Shown: in pieces, positions 50,827 through 59,223 of the stretch
Position numbering within the stretch: position 1 is the first letter of the stretch
How the letters are laid out: every line of letters begins with the position of its first letter
Origin: Paramixta manurensis
GTDB lineage: Bacteria; Pseudomonadota; Gammaproteobacteria; Enterobacterales; Enterobacteriaceae
Direction: 5' to 3'
Length of the DNA: 64,000 nucleotides
Assembly: GCF_013285385.1 (NCBI RefSeq)
Contig: NZ_CP054212.1
Span: 1,240,001-1,304,000 of the forward strand
Made by a program: the position numbers and the translations under genes
Notes under the pieces: model-generated
The model's database searches: none
What the model was told of the DNA's origin: nothing
What the model saw: only the letters and a program-made list of their open reading frames with translations

Positions 50827-51515
50827 TCGCGATGGAACAGTTACAGGCTGGATACCGGGGGCATGCCGTTACTCCTTTATTGCAGGGACGGATTGCCGCA
50901 GGCGCGATGATGGCGCTGGTTGGGGAAAATGGCTGCGGTAAATCGACGCTGCTAAAAACATTGGCCGGTTTATTACCTCCGGTTGCCGGCAACTATACGC
51001 TTGGGGTTCCTCGGTCGCAAATCGGCTGGTTGCCTCAGCAATCGGAAATTGAAAAGCAATTTCCGATCAGCGTATTTGATCTGGTGGCGATGGGGAGTTG
51101 GCAACGCAGCGGTTGGTTTAAAAGGATTGGCCGTGCGCTACGCAATGAAATTATGGCTAGCCTGAGTAAAGTCAAAATGGCTGATTTTGCCGATGCGCAA
51201 CCCGATGAACTTTCCGGCGGACAATTACAGCGAGTTTTGTTTGCCCGCTTATTAATGCAGCAAGCATCACTATTATTACTCGACGAACCTTTTAGCGGTA
51301 TTGATAGCCAAACGGTTGACTTGTTACTGGCGCTGCTGCGTGAACAACATCAGCAGGGACGTACCATGATCGTGGTCTTGCACGATCGCGCTGTGGTCGA
51401 TGAATGGTTTCCTGAAGTGCTATGCCTGCAGCGTGAACAAGCCATTTGGTCGCCGCCGACCTCGCATCTGTCGTTACTTTCTTCTTCTCCACGGCAGGCA
51501 GGCGCTTCCTTATGA
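50823..51515 (+). CDS. Zinc ABC transporter ATP-binding protein (ZnuC-like)
   Basis: The 230-residue ATPase (start ATG 50823, alternative 50832) has Walker A GENGCGKSTLLKTL, the signature LSGGQLQRVLFARLL and Walker B LLLLDEPFSGID. It belongs to the metal-cation importer class with ZnuC, MntB and SitB; DLVAMGSWQRSGWFKRIG is typical of that class. It shares four bases with the upstream microprotein and four with the permease. Zinc specificity is inferred from the Zur box and the binding protein. It is additional to the standard znuABC locus, which is not in this window. Confidence 0.85.
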   Translation: MIAMEQLQAGYRGHAVTPLLQGRIAAGAMMALVGENGCGKSTLLKTLAGLLPPVAGNYTLGVPRSQIGWLPQQSEIEKQFPISVFDLVAMGSWQRSGWFKRIGRALRNEIMASLSKVKMADFADAQPDELSGGQLQRVLFARLLMQQASLLLLDEPFSGIDSQTVDLLLALLREQHQQGRTMIVVLHDRAVVDEWFPEVLCLQREQAIWSPPTSHLSLLSSSPRQAGASL

Positions 51516-52354
51516 TGTCATTAGTACAGCCTTTTATTGAATTCGGCTTTATGCGTCGGGCATTGGTAGCCTGCTTGGCTATTTCACTTAGCGCGACGCC
51601 TCTGGGTGTTTTTCTGCTGCTACGGCGTATGAGCCTGGTGGGCGATGCGTTGTCACACGCGGTGTTACCAGGTGCGGCGATTGGCTATTTGGTTTCTGGT
51701 TTATCGTTGGTGGCGATGGGGATCGGTGGCTTTATTGCGGGCTTATCGGTGGCGCTAATGTCGGGTGTTGTGAGCCGTTTTACACCGCTAAAGGAAGATG
51801 CCAGTTTTGCCGGTTTTTATCTCGGTTCGCTGGCGCTCGGCGTCACACTCGTCTCGTTACGCGGCTCAAGCGTTGACCTGCTCCACGTACTGTTTGGTTC
51901 ACTATTAGCGGTGGATGCTCAGGCTATCGCTTTGGTCGGCGCCATTTCTACGTTCAGCATTTTGATGTTAGCGCTGATCTATCGACCGTTGGTGATGGAT
52001 GCCTTCGATCCCTCCTTTCTACGCGCGCAGAGCCGATGGAGCGCACCGTTGGTGCATGCCATTTTCCTTATTCTGGTGGTGCTTAATCTGGTTTCTGGTT
52101 TCCAGGTTTTGGGTACGTTGATGTCGGTTGGATTAATGATGCTGCCTGCCGCCAGCGCACGCTTCTGGAGTCGACGCCTGTCGGGGATTTTACTGGCCGC
52201 CATGTTATTAGCGATTTTTGCCAGTTTATCCGGCCTCTTCGTCTCTTTTTATCTTTCGCTACCCGCCGGGCCCGCTGTGGTCCTGGCTGCCGCGATACTG
52301 TTTTTCATTTCGGTTTTAGTGGGGCCATGCGGCGGCCTGTTACGTCGCCGCTAA
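51512..52354 (+). CDS. Zinc ABC transporter permease (ZnuB-like)
   Basis: The 280-residue protein of the ABC-3 permease family has about eight hydrophobic helices. Conserved parts are LRRMSLVGDALSHAVLPGAA near residue 45, with the ATPase-contact region, and VLGTLMSVGLMMLPAASARF in the second half. The start at 51512 overlaps the ATPase stop as ATGA. It ends 29 bases before the binding-protein gene. Confidence 0.9.
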   Translation: MMSLVQPFIEFGFMRRALVACLAISLSATPLGVFLLLRRMSLVGDALSHAVLPGAAIGYLVSGLSLVAMGIGGFIAGLSVALMSGVVSRFTPLKEDASFAGFYLGSLALGVTLVSLRGSSVDLLHVLFGSLLAVDAQAIALVGAISTFSILMLALIYRPLVMDAFDPSFLRAQSRWSAPLVHAIFLILVVLNLVSGFQVLGTLMSVGLMMLPAASARFWSRRLSGILLAAMLLAIFASLSGLFVSFYLSLPAGPAVVLAAAILFFISVLVGPCGGLLRRR

Positions 52355-52383
52355 TTTTGTCTAGAGGATATTAAGGAGTCAGA

Positions 52384-53262
52384 ATGAAGATGTTACCGGT
52401 TGCGCTGGCCGTTGCCGCGCTGTTTGCCAGCCCATTGGCATTAGCCAAAAAAGTGGATGCCGTCGCCAGCTTTACCGTTCTGGCCGATATTGTGCGCAAC
52501 GTCGGGGGCGAACACGTTCAGGTGAAAAGTTTGGTTGGCCCAAATGGCGACCCGCACACCTTTGAGCCGACGCCGCAGGATAGCCAGGCGTTGGCGAAAG
52601 CCGATGTGGTGTTTGTTAGCGGATTAGGCCTGGAAGGATGGATGTCGCGTTTGATTACCGCATCTGGCTATAAAGGAAAGGTGGTTGTTTCTTCGGATGG
52701 GATTAGTACTCGCAAAATGGAAGAGGATGGTGAAACTGTTACCGACCCTCATGCCTGGAATAGCATGCAAAATGGTGTGACCTACGCAACCAATGTCATG
52801 AATGCGCTGATTGCCGCCGACCCGGACGACGCGGCCTATTTCCGCCAGCATGGCGCAGCCTACATTAGCCAGCTTACTAAACTCGACCAGTGGGCGAAGC
52901 AGACATTTGATGCGATCCCCGCCCAACGCCGTAAGGTGTTAACCAGCCACGATGCCTTTGGGTATTTTGGGCAACGCTATGGCGTCTCTTTCCTTGCGCC
53001 GGTCGGTTTCTCCACCGAGGCGGAAGCCAGCGCCAGTGATGTCGCTTCGCTGATCAAACAACTGAAGGCGGAGAATATCCACACTTACTTTATTGAGAAC
53101 CAAACCGATCCTCGTCTGGTGCAACAGATTGCGTCCGAAACCGGGGCAAAACCTGGCGGCGAACTCTATCCGGAAGCGTTATCGACCAAAACAGGCCCGG
53201 CGGCAACCTACACGGCAGCCTTTAAGCACAATGTTGAGGCCATTGCTCAAAGTATGAAGTAA
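52384..53262 (+). CDS. Zinc ABC transporter periplasmic binding protein (ZnuA/AztC-like, cluster A-I)
   Basis: The 292-residue precursor has a signal peptide ending near ALA-KK. The metal ligands of cluster A-I proteins are visible: His58 in GDPHTFEPTP, His123 in DPHAWNS and His189 in VLTSHDAFGYF, with an acidic fourth ligand near GGELYPEALS. Histidine at the third position is characteristic of zinc binders, whereas manganese binders have glutamate there. The long His-rich loop of ZnuA is missing. Last gene of the Zur-controlled operon. Confidence 0.9.
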   Translation: MKMLPVALAVAALFASPLALAKKVDAVASFTVLADIVRNVGGEHVQVKSLVGPNGDPHTFEPTPQDSQALAKADVVFVSGLGLEGWMSRLITASGYKGKVVVSSDGISTRKMEEDGETVTDPHAWNSMQNGVTYATNVMNALIAADPDDAAYFRQHGAAYISQLTKLDQWAKQTFDAIPAQRRKVLTSHDAFGYFGQRYGVSFLAPVGFSTEAEASASDVASLIKQLKAENIHTYFIENQTDPRLVQQIASETGAKPGGELYPEALSTKTGPAATYTAAFKHNVEAIAQSMK

Positions 53263-53268
53263 AAAAAA

Positions 53269-53288
53269 AGCCGGATGCGAATCCGGCT
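53269..53288 (-). terminator. Terminator of rpmE2-rpmJ2 (shared with the zinc importer)
   Basis: The stem AGCCGGAT/ATCCGGCT with a GCGA loop is flanked on the left by eight A residues (53261-53268), which form a T tract for minus-strand transcripts. It may also stop the plus-strand zinc operon. Confidence 0.85.
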
Positions 53289-53306
53289 AAATCATATCAC
53301 ACGACA

Positions 53307-53447
53307 CTAACGTTTTTTCTTTCTTCCCTGTACCGCCTTAAAGCGCGGATTGGTTTTACAAATGACGTAAATTCGCCCGCGTCGACGAACCACTTTGCAA
53401 TCTTTATGACGCGTTTTCGCTGAGCGTAATGAACTTAATACTTGCAT
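53307..53447 (-). CDS. rpmJ2: Ribosomal protein bL36 paralogue (C-minus, zinc-independent)
   Basis: A 46-residue protein starting MQVLSSLRSAKTRHKDCKVV and ending FKAVQGRKKKR, colinear with E. coli YkgO. It lacks the complete Cys4/Cys3His zinc ribbon of the primary L36; only two cysteines (17 and 30) remain. It replaces the zinc form under starvation so that ribosomal zinc is spared. It starts 9 bases after rpmE2 in a Zur-controlled pair. Confidence 0.95.
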   Translation of the reverse strand: MQVLSSLRSAKTRHKDCKVVRRRGRIYVICKTNPRFKAVQGRKKKR

Positions 53448-53456
53448 GGCACACCT

Positions 53457-53714
53457 CTATTTTCTTGCACCGATAAAACGACCAAACCGCTGATTAAAGC
53501 GTGCGGTGCTGCCTTCTTTGGCAAACTCTTTCTGTTTGCCGGTGTAATGAGGATGAGAGGCGGAAGAGACGTCCAGCGTGACATAGGGTAGGGTGGCCCC
53601 TTCAAACTCAATGGTGCGGTCAGTTTTTATGGTTGAACCAATTTTAAAATAGCGATCTGCGCTGGTGTCATGAAATACCACCGGACGATATTGCGGATGA
53701 ATGCCCGTCTTCAT
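53457..53714 (-). CDS. rpmE2: Ribosomal protein bL31 type B (zinc-independent)
   Basis: The 85-residue protein (MKTGIHPQYRPVVFHDTSAD) is the C-minus paralogue of L31: the CxxC zinc ribbon is absent, and DVSSASHPHYTGKQKEF and RFNQRFGRFIGARK are typical of YkgM. Under zinc limitation it displaces zinc-containing L31 from the ribosome, releasing zinc. Preceded by AAGGAG and a Zur box; cotranscribed with rpmJ2. Confidence 0.97.
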   Translation of the reverse strand: MKTGIHPQYRPVVFHDTSADRYFKIGSTIKTDRTIEFEGATLPYVTLDVSSASHPHYTGKQKEFAKEGSTARFNQRFGRFIGARK

Positions 53715-53728
53715 GGCTTACTCCTTTT

Positions 53729-53746
53729 GAAATGTTATAACATATC
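53729..53746 (-). promoter_or_regulatory. Zur box of rpmE2-rpmJ2
   Basis: GAAATGTTATAACATATC is a near-consensus Zur operator with the same ATGTTATAACAT core as the one upstream of the zinc importer. It lies just downstream of the predicted -10, covering the transcription start region. Confidence 0.85.
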
Positions 53747-53749
53747 ATT

Positions 53750-53778
53750 ATTATGCGCCGGGAAGAGAAATAATGCAA
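53750..53778 (-). promoter_or_regulatory. Predicted sigma70 promoter of rpmE2-rpmJ2
   Basis: On the minus strand TTGCAT (53778-53773) and CATAAT (53755-53750) are 17 bases apart, immediately upstream of the Zur box. Confidence 0.65.
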
Positions 53779-53825
53779 TGTTTGGCCGACGGCGGCATGA
53801 GGGAAAGGTTATCAAGGCAAAAAAA

Positions 53826-53848
53826 AGAGGCCGCGATAAGCGGCCTCT
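53826..53848 (-). terminator. Terminator of acrAB
   Basis: The stem AGAGGCCGC/GCGGCCTCT with loop GATAA, followed on the minus strand by a run of T residues (complement of 53819-53825), 18 bases after the acrB stop. Confidence 0.9.
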
Positions 53849-53865
53849 TTATTCAGCGAAAAGCT

Positions 53866-56800
53866 TTAATGATGGTGCTGTTCGCGCTCAGAACCGGGTT
53901 CCAGTTCTTCTTTATGTTTGCTGAAGCGACGTCGTACCACCACGAAGAATACCGGCACGAAGAAGATCGCCAGAATGGTTGCGGTCACCATACCGCCCAT
54001 TACGCCGGTACCTACCGCGTTCTGCGCGCCGGAACCTGCGCCGGTACTGATTGCCAATGGCAACACGCCGAGAATAAAGGCGAGCGAGGTCATCAGAATT
54101 GGACGTAAACGCATACGGACCGCTTCTAATGTTGCTTCAACCAAGCCTTTGCCCTCTTTCTCCATCAGATCCTTAGCAAATTCCACGATCAGGATGGCGT
54201 TCTTCGCCGACAGACCAATGGTGGTTAACAAGCCCACCACAAAGTACACGTCGTTACTCAAGCCGCGAAGAGTGGTGAAGATTAACGCACCGATAACACC
54301 GAGCGGAACCACCAGCATTACCGCAAACGGAATCGACCAGCTTTCATACAAGGCGGCCAGACACAAGAACACCACAATCAGTGAAATGGCATACAGCGCC
54401 GGAGCCTGGTTACCGGACAGACGTTCCTGATAGGACATACCGGTCCAGTCATAGCCAATACCGGTCGGTAATTTCGACGCCAACTGTTCCATCAGATTCA
54501 TCGCATCACCAGAGCTTTTGCCCGGTGCGGCTTGTCCGAGAATTTCCATTGACGGTAAGCCATTATAACGTTCCAGACGCGGCGAACCGTACTGCCATCT
54601 TGCAGATGAGAAGGAGGAGAAAGGCACCATCTCGCCGTTGGATGCGCGGACATACCATTTGTTGATATCATCCGGCAACATACGCGAATCGGCCTGGCCC
54701 ATGACGTACACCTTCTTCACGCGACCACGGTCAATAAAGTCATTGACGTAGGTTCCGCCCCATGCAGAGCCGAGGGTGGTATTAATATCCGAAATGGAAA
54801 CCCCTAACGCCTCCGCTTTTTCCTGGTCGATGGTCAGTTTGTACTGCGGCGTATCTTCCAGGCCGTTAGGACGGACACCCACCAGCGTATCAGGATGCTG
54901 AGCAATCATGCCGAACAACTGGTTACGCGCCTCAGTCAGTTTTTCATGACCTAAGTTAGCCTGATCGATCAGTTCGAAGTCAAAACCGGTGGCGTTACCC
55001 AATTCAATAATCGCCGGTAGGTTAAACGGAATCACCATTGCATCTTTAATCGCGCCCAGCGCTTGCATGGCGCGGCCCGCAATGGCCGGAACTTTATTTT
55101 CCGCTCCTCCGCGTTCATCCCAGGGTTTCAGGCTCATAAACGCAATACCGGTATTCTGCCCGCGTCCGGCGAAACCAAAGCCGTTAACGGTAAACACCGA
55201 CACCACGTTGTTTTTCTCTTTGGTCAGGAAGTAGTGAGTGACCTGATCCAATACTTTCTGAGTACGTTCCTGGGTGGCGCCAGCCGGTAATTGTGCCTGC
55301 GCCAGCAGCAAACCCTGATCCTCTTCCGGCAGGAAGGAAGTGGGTAAGCGTAAGAACAGATAAGCCATACCAACGACGATCAGCAGGTAGATAACCAAAT
55401 AGCGCCCTGTGCTGCGTACAATGTGACCAACGCTGTCGGTATAATGGTGGGTGCTCTTATCAAACACGCGGTTAAACCAACCAAAGAAGCCGGTGGTTTT
55501 ACCGTGACCGCCTTTTTCGACCGGTTTTAGCATCGTGGCGCACAGGGCAGGGGTCAAAATCAAAGCAACAATGACCGATAGCACCATCGCCGAAACGATA
55601 GTAATCGAGAACTGGCGATAGATAACCCCGGTGGAGCCGCCGAAGAATGCCATCGGAATAAATACCGCCGACAGCACCAGCGCGATCCCCACCAGCGCGC
55701 CCTGGATCTGATCCATTGATTTACGCGTGGCCTCTTTGGGAGGAAGCCCCTCCTCGGCCATGACGCGCTCAACGTTTTCCACCACCACAATGGCGTCATC
55801 CACCAATAGACCGATGGCAAGCACCATTCCGAACATCGTGAGGGTGTTTATCGAGTAACCAAAGGCGCTAATGATGGCAAAAGTCCCCAACAGCACCACC
55901 GGAACCGCGATAGTAGGAATCAAGGTGGCACGGAAGTTCTGCAAGAACAGATACATCACCAGGAACACCAACACGATCGCTTCGAACAGCGTCTTAACCA
56001 CTTCATTAATCGAGATTTTAACAAATGGCGTGGTGTCGTACGGATACACGACTTTCAAACCGGCCGGGAAGTAAGGTTCAAGCTTAGACAACTCCGCTTT
56101 TACCGCCGCGGCGGTATCAAGGGCGTTAGCGCCGGTGGCAAGCTTAATCCCGATCCCGGAGGCGGGTTGACCGTTAAAGCGAGCGATAACCTCATAGTTC
56201 TCACCGCCAAGCTCAATGTGCGCCACATCGCGCAACCGAACCTGGGAACCATCCGGATTCACTTTCAGCAAAATTTTGCCGAACTCATCGGTAGAGGTCA
56301 GACGGGTTTGCGCAATGATCGAGGCGTTTAACTGCTGGCCTTTCACCGGCGGTGAACCGCCTAACTGACCGGCCGCAACCTGGGCGTTCTGAGAATTAAT
56401 TGCGCTAATCACATCAACCGGCGTGAGCTGGAAGTTGTTCAGTTTGTGCGGATCCATCCAGATACGCATCGCATATTGCGCACCGAAGATCTGGGTATCA
56501 CCAACCCCAGGCACACGGCTAATGGGGTCTTTAATATTAGAACTAACGTAATCGGCAATATCGCTCTGCGTCATACTGTTGTTCGTGTTGATGAAGCCGG
56601 CAACCATCAGGAAGCTACTGGAGGATTTCTGCACCATCAAGCCTTGCTGTTGCACTTCTTGAGGTAGCAAAGGCATCGCCAGTTGCAGTTTGTTCTGCAC
56701 CTGAACCTGGGCAATATCCGGGTTGGTACCGGATTCAAAGGTCAGCGTTAATTGCAGGTTACCGGATGAATCGCTGTTTGAGGACATATACATCAGCCCA

Positions 56801-57018
56801 TCAATACCATTCATGTTTTGTTCGATAACCTGGGTGACAGAATCCTGCAGGGTCTTCGCATCCGCGCCAGGGTAAACGGCACGAACCTGAATCGCCGGCG
56901 GAGCAACGCTTGGGTATTGCTCTATCGGTAATTTCAGGATCGATAGCGCGCCCGCCAGCATAATAATAATGGCGATTACCCACGCGAAGATGGGGCGATC
57001 GATAAAGAACTTAGCCAT
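53866..57018 (-). CDS. acrB: RND multidrug efflux pump transporter AcrB
   Basis: AcrB is the proton-driven inner-membrane trimer that collects drugs and bile-like compounds and passes them to TolC. The 1050-residue protein (E. coli 1049) starts MAKFFIDRPIFAWVIAIIIM and has twelve membrane helices with two large periplasmic loops. The proton-relay aspartates are in GLLVDDAIVVVENVERVM and the lysine and arginine partners lie in the second half (GLSAKNAILIVEFAKDL). The end is histidine-rich (REQHHH). Translated from the acrA transcript, 17 bases after acrA. Confidence 0.98.
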   Translation of the reverse strand: MAKFFIDRPIFAWVIAIIIMLAGALSILKLPIEQYPSVAPPAIQVRAVYPGADAKTLQDSVTQVIEQNMNGIDGLMYMSSNSDSSGNLQLTLTFESGTNPDIAQVQVQNKLQLAMPLLPQEVQQQGLMVQKSSSSFLMVAGFINTNNSMTQSDIADYVSSNIKDPISRVPGVGDTQIFGAQYAMRIWMDPHKLNNFQLTPVDVISAINSQNAQVAAGQLGGSPPVKGQQLNASIIAQTRLTSTDEFGKILLKVNPDGSQVRLRDVAHIELGGENYEVIARFNGQPASGIGIKLATGANALDTAAAVKAELSKLEPYFPAGLKVVYPYDTTPFVKISINEVVKTLFEAIVLVFLVMYLFLQNFRATLIPTIAVPVVLLGTFAIISAFGYSINTLTMFGMVLAIGLLVDDAIVVVENVERVMAEEGLPPKEATRKSMDQIQGALVGIALVLSAVFIPMAFFGGSTGVIYRQFSITIVSAMVLSVIVALILTPALCATMLKPVEKGGHGKTTGFFGWFNRVFDKSTHHYTDSVGHIVRSTGRYLVIYLLIVVGMAYLFLRLPTSFLPEEDQGLLLAQAQLPAGATQERTQKVLDQVTHYFLTKEKNNVVSVFTVNGFGFAGRGQNTGIAFMSLKPWDERGGAENKVPAIAGRAMQALGAIKDAMVIPFNLPAIIELGNATGFDFELIDQANLGHEKLTEARNQLFGMIAQHPDTLVGVRPNGLEDTPQYKLTIDQEKAEALGVSISDINTTLGSAWGGTYVNDFIDRGRVKKVYVMGQADSRMLPDDINKWYVRASNGEMVPFSSFSSARWQYGSPRLERYNGLPSMEILGQAAPGKSSGDAMNLMEQLASKLPTGIGYDWTGMSYQERLSGNQAPALYAISLIVVFLCLAALYESWSIPFAVMLVVPLGVIGALIFTTLRGLSNDVYFVVGLLTTIGLSAKNAILIVEFAKDLMEKEGKGLVEATLEAVRMRLRPILMTSLAFILGVLPLAISTGAGSGAQNAVGTGVMGGMVTATILAIFFVPVFFVVVRRRFSKHKEELEPGSEREQHHH

Positions 57019-57035
57019 GTATCAACGGCTCCTGT

Positions 57036-58238
57036 TTAAGACTGAGTTTTGTCAGATGGCGCCTGAGATTGTGGGTCTGCATCCGGTTTGGCGTCTTCTG
57101 AAACTTCCTTTGGTGTGACCGGCGCGCCCGGTTTCACACGCTGAATACCCACAGTAATGACACGGTCGCCAGGCTTAAGGCCATCGGTAATCAACCATTT
57201 ATCCCCAATCGCCTGGTCGGCGGTAACAATACGCGGCTGCGCTTTATTATTCTGATCCACCACCATTACGCTGGCCTGACCGGTTGGCGTGCGAGTTACA
57301 CCTTGTTGTGGAACCAGCAGCGCGTTCGGGTTAGTACCTTCATCAAGGCTGGCGCGCACAAACATCCCCGGCAGCAAGCTATGGTCAGGGTTCGGGAACA
57401 CCGCGCGTAAGGTAATAGAGCCGGTGGTCTGGTCTACGGTGACATCAGAGAATTCTAATGTACCGACTTGCTTGTATTGGTTACCGTTAGACGTCACCAA
57501 CGTGACCTTGGCCTTACCGTCGATCTGTTGCAACTTGCCGGATTCCAGTTCCTGGCGTAGACGCATAAAATCATCACTGGATTGCGTCACGTCGACATAG
57601 ATGGGGTCAAGTTGTTGTACGGTGGCCAGAGCGTTAGTTTGGCCGCTTTGAACCAGTGCGCCTTCGGTTACCGATGATTTACCAATGCGGCCGCTAATCG
57701 GCGAAGTGACTTTGGTATAAGCAAGGTTGATACGTGCGCTTTCAACGTTGGCTTTCGCCGCTTCAACCGCAGCGGCGGTTTGCATCTGCGTAGCGACGGC
57801 TTGGTCATAGTCTTGCTGACTAACGTATTTAGAGCTCAGCAACGACTTATCGCGTTTCACCGTCAGCGCGGCGATTTGCGCATTAGCTTGCGCCTGAGAT
57901 AAATCGCCTTTAGCGCTATCATAGGCGGCTTGATAGGTGGCCGGGTCGATCTGATAAAGAGACTCGCCCGCTTTAATATCACTGCCTTCAACGAAATTAC
58001 GTTTCAAAATTATGCCCGAAACCTGCGGACGAACTTCTGCAACGCGAAACGCGGAAGTACGGCCTGGAAGCTCGGTAGTGATTTTTAACGGTTCGCTTTT
58101 CAACGTGACCACACCAACCTCAGGTGCCTGCTGTTGGCCGGCTTGTTGGGATTTATTTTCATCACATCCTGTTAGCGCGAAGCTGCCTGAAAGCATCAGG
58201 ACGGCCGCCAGAGGCGTCAACCCTCTGTTTTTTTTCAT
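57036..58238 (-). CDS. acrA: Multidrug efflux pump periplasmic adaptor AcrA
   Basis: AcrA is the lipid-anchored membrane-fusion protein linking AcrB to TolC. The 400-residue precursor has a lipobox ALTGC with the acylated cysteine at residue 25. Domains follow in the usual order: lipoyl (VRPQVSGIILKRNFVEGSDI), alpha-helical hairpin, beta-barrel and membrane-proximal domain; NLAYTKVTSPISGRIGKSSV is characteristic. The C-terminal tail is acidic and low-complexity. First gene of acrAB, divergent from acrR. Confidence 0.98.
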   Translation of the reverse strand: MKKNRGLTPLAAVLMLSGSFALTGCDENKSQQAGQQQAPEVGVVTLKSEPLKITTELPGRTSAFRVAEVRPQVSGIILKRNFVEGSDIKAGESLYQIDPATYQAAYDSAKGDLSQAQANAQIAALTVKRDKSLLSSKYVSQQDYDQAVATQMQTAAAVEAAKANVESARINLAYTKVTSPISGRIGKSSVTEGALVQSGQTNALATVQQLDPIYVDVTQSSDDFMRLRQELESGKLQQIDGKAKVTLVTSNGNQYKQVGTLEFSDVTVDQTTGSITLRAVFPNPDHSLLPGMFVRASLDEGTNPNALLVPQQGVTRTPTGQASVMVVDQNNKAQPRIVTADQAIGDKWLITDGLKPGDRVITVGIQRVKPGAPVTPKEVSEDAKPDADPQSQAPSDKTQS

Positions 58239-58327
58239 AAATAAACCTCTAGAGTCCGATATCGATTGGTCAATGGATCACAAACCGTAATACCCATTGC
58301 TGCGTTTAAGTTAGGGTCATGCTATGG

Positions 58328-58351
58328 TACATACATTCGCAAATGTATGTA
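58328..58351. promoter_or_regulatory. AcrR operator in the acrA-acrR intergenic region
   Basis: A 24-base inverted repeat with half-sites TACATACATT and AATGTATGTA separated by 4 bases. It matches the experimentally known AcrR-binding site of E. coli except in the spacer, so AcrR should repress both acrAB and itself here. Confidence 0.9.
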
Positions 58352-58380
58352 AATCTACCCCATTGTAAATAACACCGATT

Positions 58381-58399
58381 ATGGCACGAAAAACCAAAC
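58381..58399. promoter_or_regulatory. Marbox for MarA/SoxS/Rob overlapping the acrR start
   Basis: ATGGCACGAAAAACCAAAC fits the marbox consensus AYnGCACnnWnnRYYAAAY at every defined position and occupies the same place as the E. coli acrAB marbox, at the first codons of acrR. Confidence 0.8.
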
Positions 58400-59025
58400 A
58401 GCAAGCCCTTGAAACACGGAATCAAATTATTGAGGCGGCCATTACGCGTTTTTCTGAACATGGCGTGTCGGCAACGTCGTTGGCCGATATCGCCGCAGAG
58501 GCGAGTGTCACACGCGGTGCGATTTACTGGCATTTCAAAAATAAAACCGATTTATTAAATGAAATTTGGGCGCAATCTGAGTCCGGTCTGGAAGACTTAG
58601 AGCAACAGTATCAAATAAAATACCCTTCCGATCCACTTTCCGTCTTGCGCGCCATGCTGCGCTATGTTTTTGAAGCAACCGCGCGCGATCCGCGCAGACG
58701 TTCTTTAATGGAAATCATTTTCCACAAATGTGAGTTTGTAGGGGAGATGACCACGCTACAAATGATGCAGCAAAATTTGTATCTGGAGTGTTACGAAAAG
58801 ATAGAAGACATCTTTCGCGAGTGCATAGAGAAAGGGCAACTGCCGGCTGACCTTAATACCCGCCGGGCGGCGGTAATTACGCGCGGCTATGTTAGCGGCA
58901 TCATGGAAAACTGGCTATTTATGCCTGAAAGTTTCGACATCGCCGCCGACGCCCCAGCGTTGGTGGAAACCTTGTTGGACACGTTAAAAAACAGCCATAG
59001 CTTGCGCGATGTGGCGACGCGCTAA
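58381..59025 (+). CDS. acrR: TetR-family repressor of acrAB
   Basis: AcrR represses acrAB and its own gene and is released by drugs such as dyes and ethidium. The 214-residue protein starts MARKTKQQALETRNQIIEAA; the TetR helix-turn-helix is in TSLADIAAEASVTRGAIYWH, and the C-terminal ligand domain (residues 60-214) is diverged from E. coli mainly near the end. E. coli has mscK next; here rsmS follows at once on the opposite strand. Confidence 0.97.
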   Translation: MARKTKQQALETRNQIIEAAITRFSEHGVSATSLADIAAEASVTRGAIYWHFKNKTDLLNEIWAQSESGLEDLEQQYQIKYPSDPLSVLRAMLRYVFEATARDPRRRSLMEIIFHKCEFVGEMTTLQMMQQNLYLECYEKIEDIFRECIEKGQLPADLNTRRAAVITRGYVSGIMENWLFMPESFDIAADAPALVETLLDTLKNSHSLRDVATR

Positions 59026-59026
59026 C

Positions 59027-59173
59027 TTAGCCATTTTCCAGCTTCTTTTCAAAATCACGTTTCACTATCTCCAGCGCCGCCAGTACGGTTTGCGGCGCAA
59101 TCTCATGTTCCTCCAGCAGCATAATCAAATCCACCGCCAGTTGGATTTCCTCAGGGGCATTTTCTAATGACAT
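59027..59173 (-). CDS. rsmS: Pleiotropic regulatory protein RsmS (DUF2496)
   Basis: A 48-residue protein, MSLENAPEEIQLAVDLIMLL followed by a second helix with VLAALEIVKRDFEKKLENG, colinear with E. coli YbaM (53 residues). RsmS was described as a regulator of secondary metabolism in Pectobacterium and is two helices in size. It lies 50 bases downstream of priC on the same strand, as in E. coli, and its stop is one base from the acrR stop on the other strand. Confidence 0.92.
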   Translation of the reverse strand: MSLENAPEEIQLAVDLIMLLEEHEIAPQTVLAALEIVKRDFEKKLENG

Positions 59174-59223
59174 GGTCCTGTTCTCTCTTTTATACCGTTC
59201 CAATTACGCTAAGCGCAGATAGA

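Noticed and set aside
52384..53262. Manganese (MntC/SitA) identity for the metal-binding protein
   Set aside because: The third ligand is His189 where manganese proteins have Glu, and the operon is behind a Zur box.
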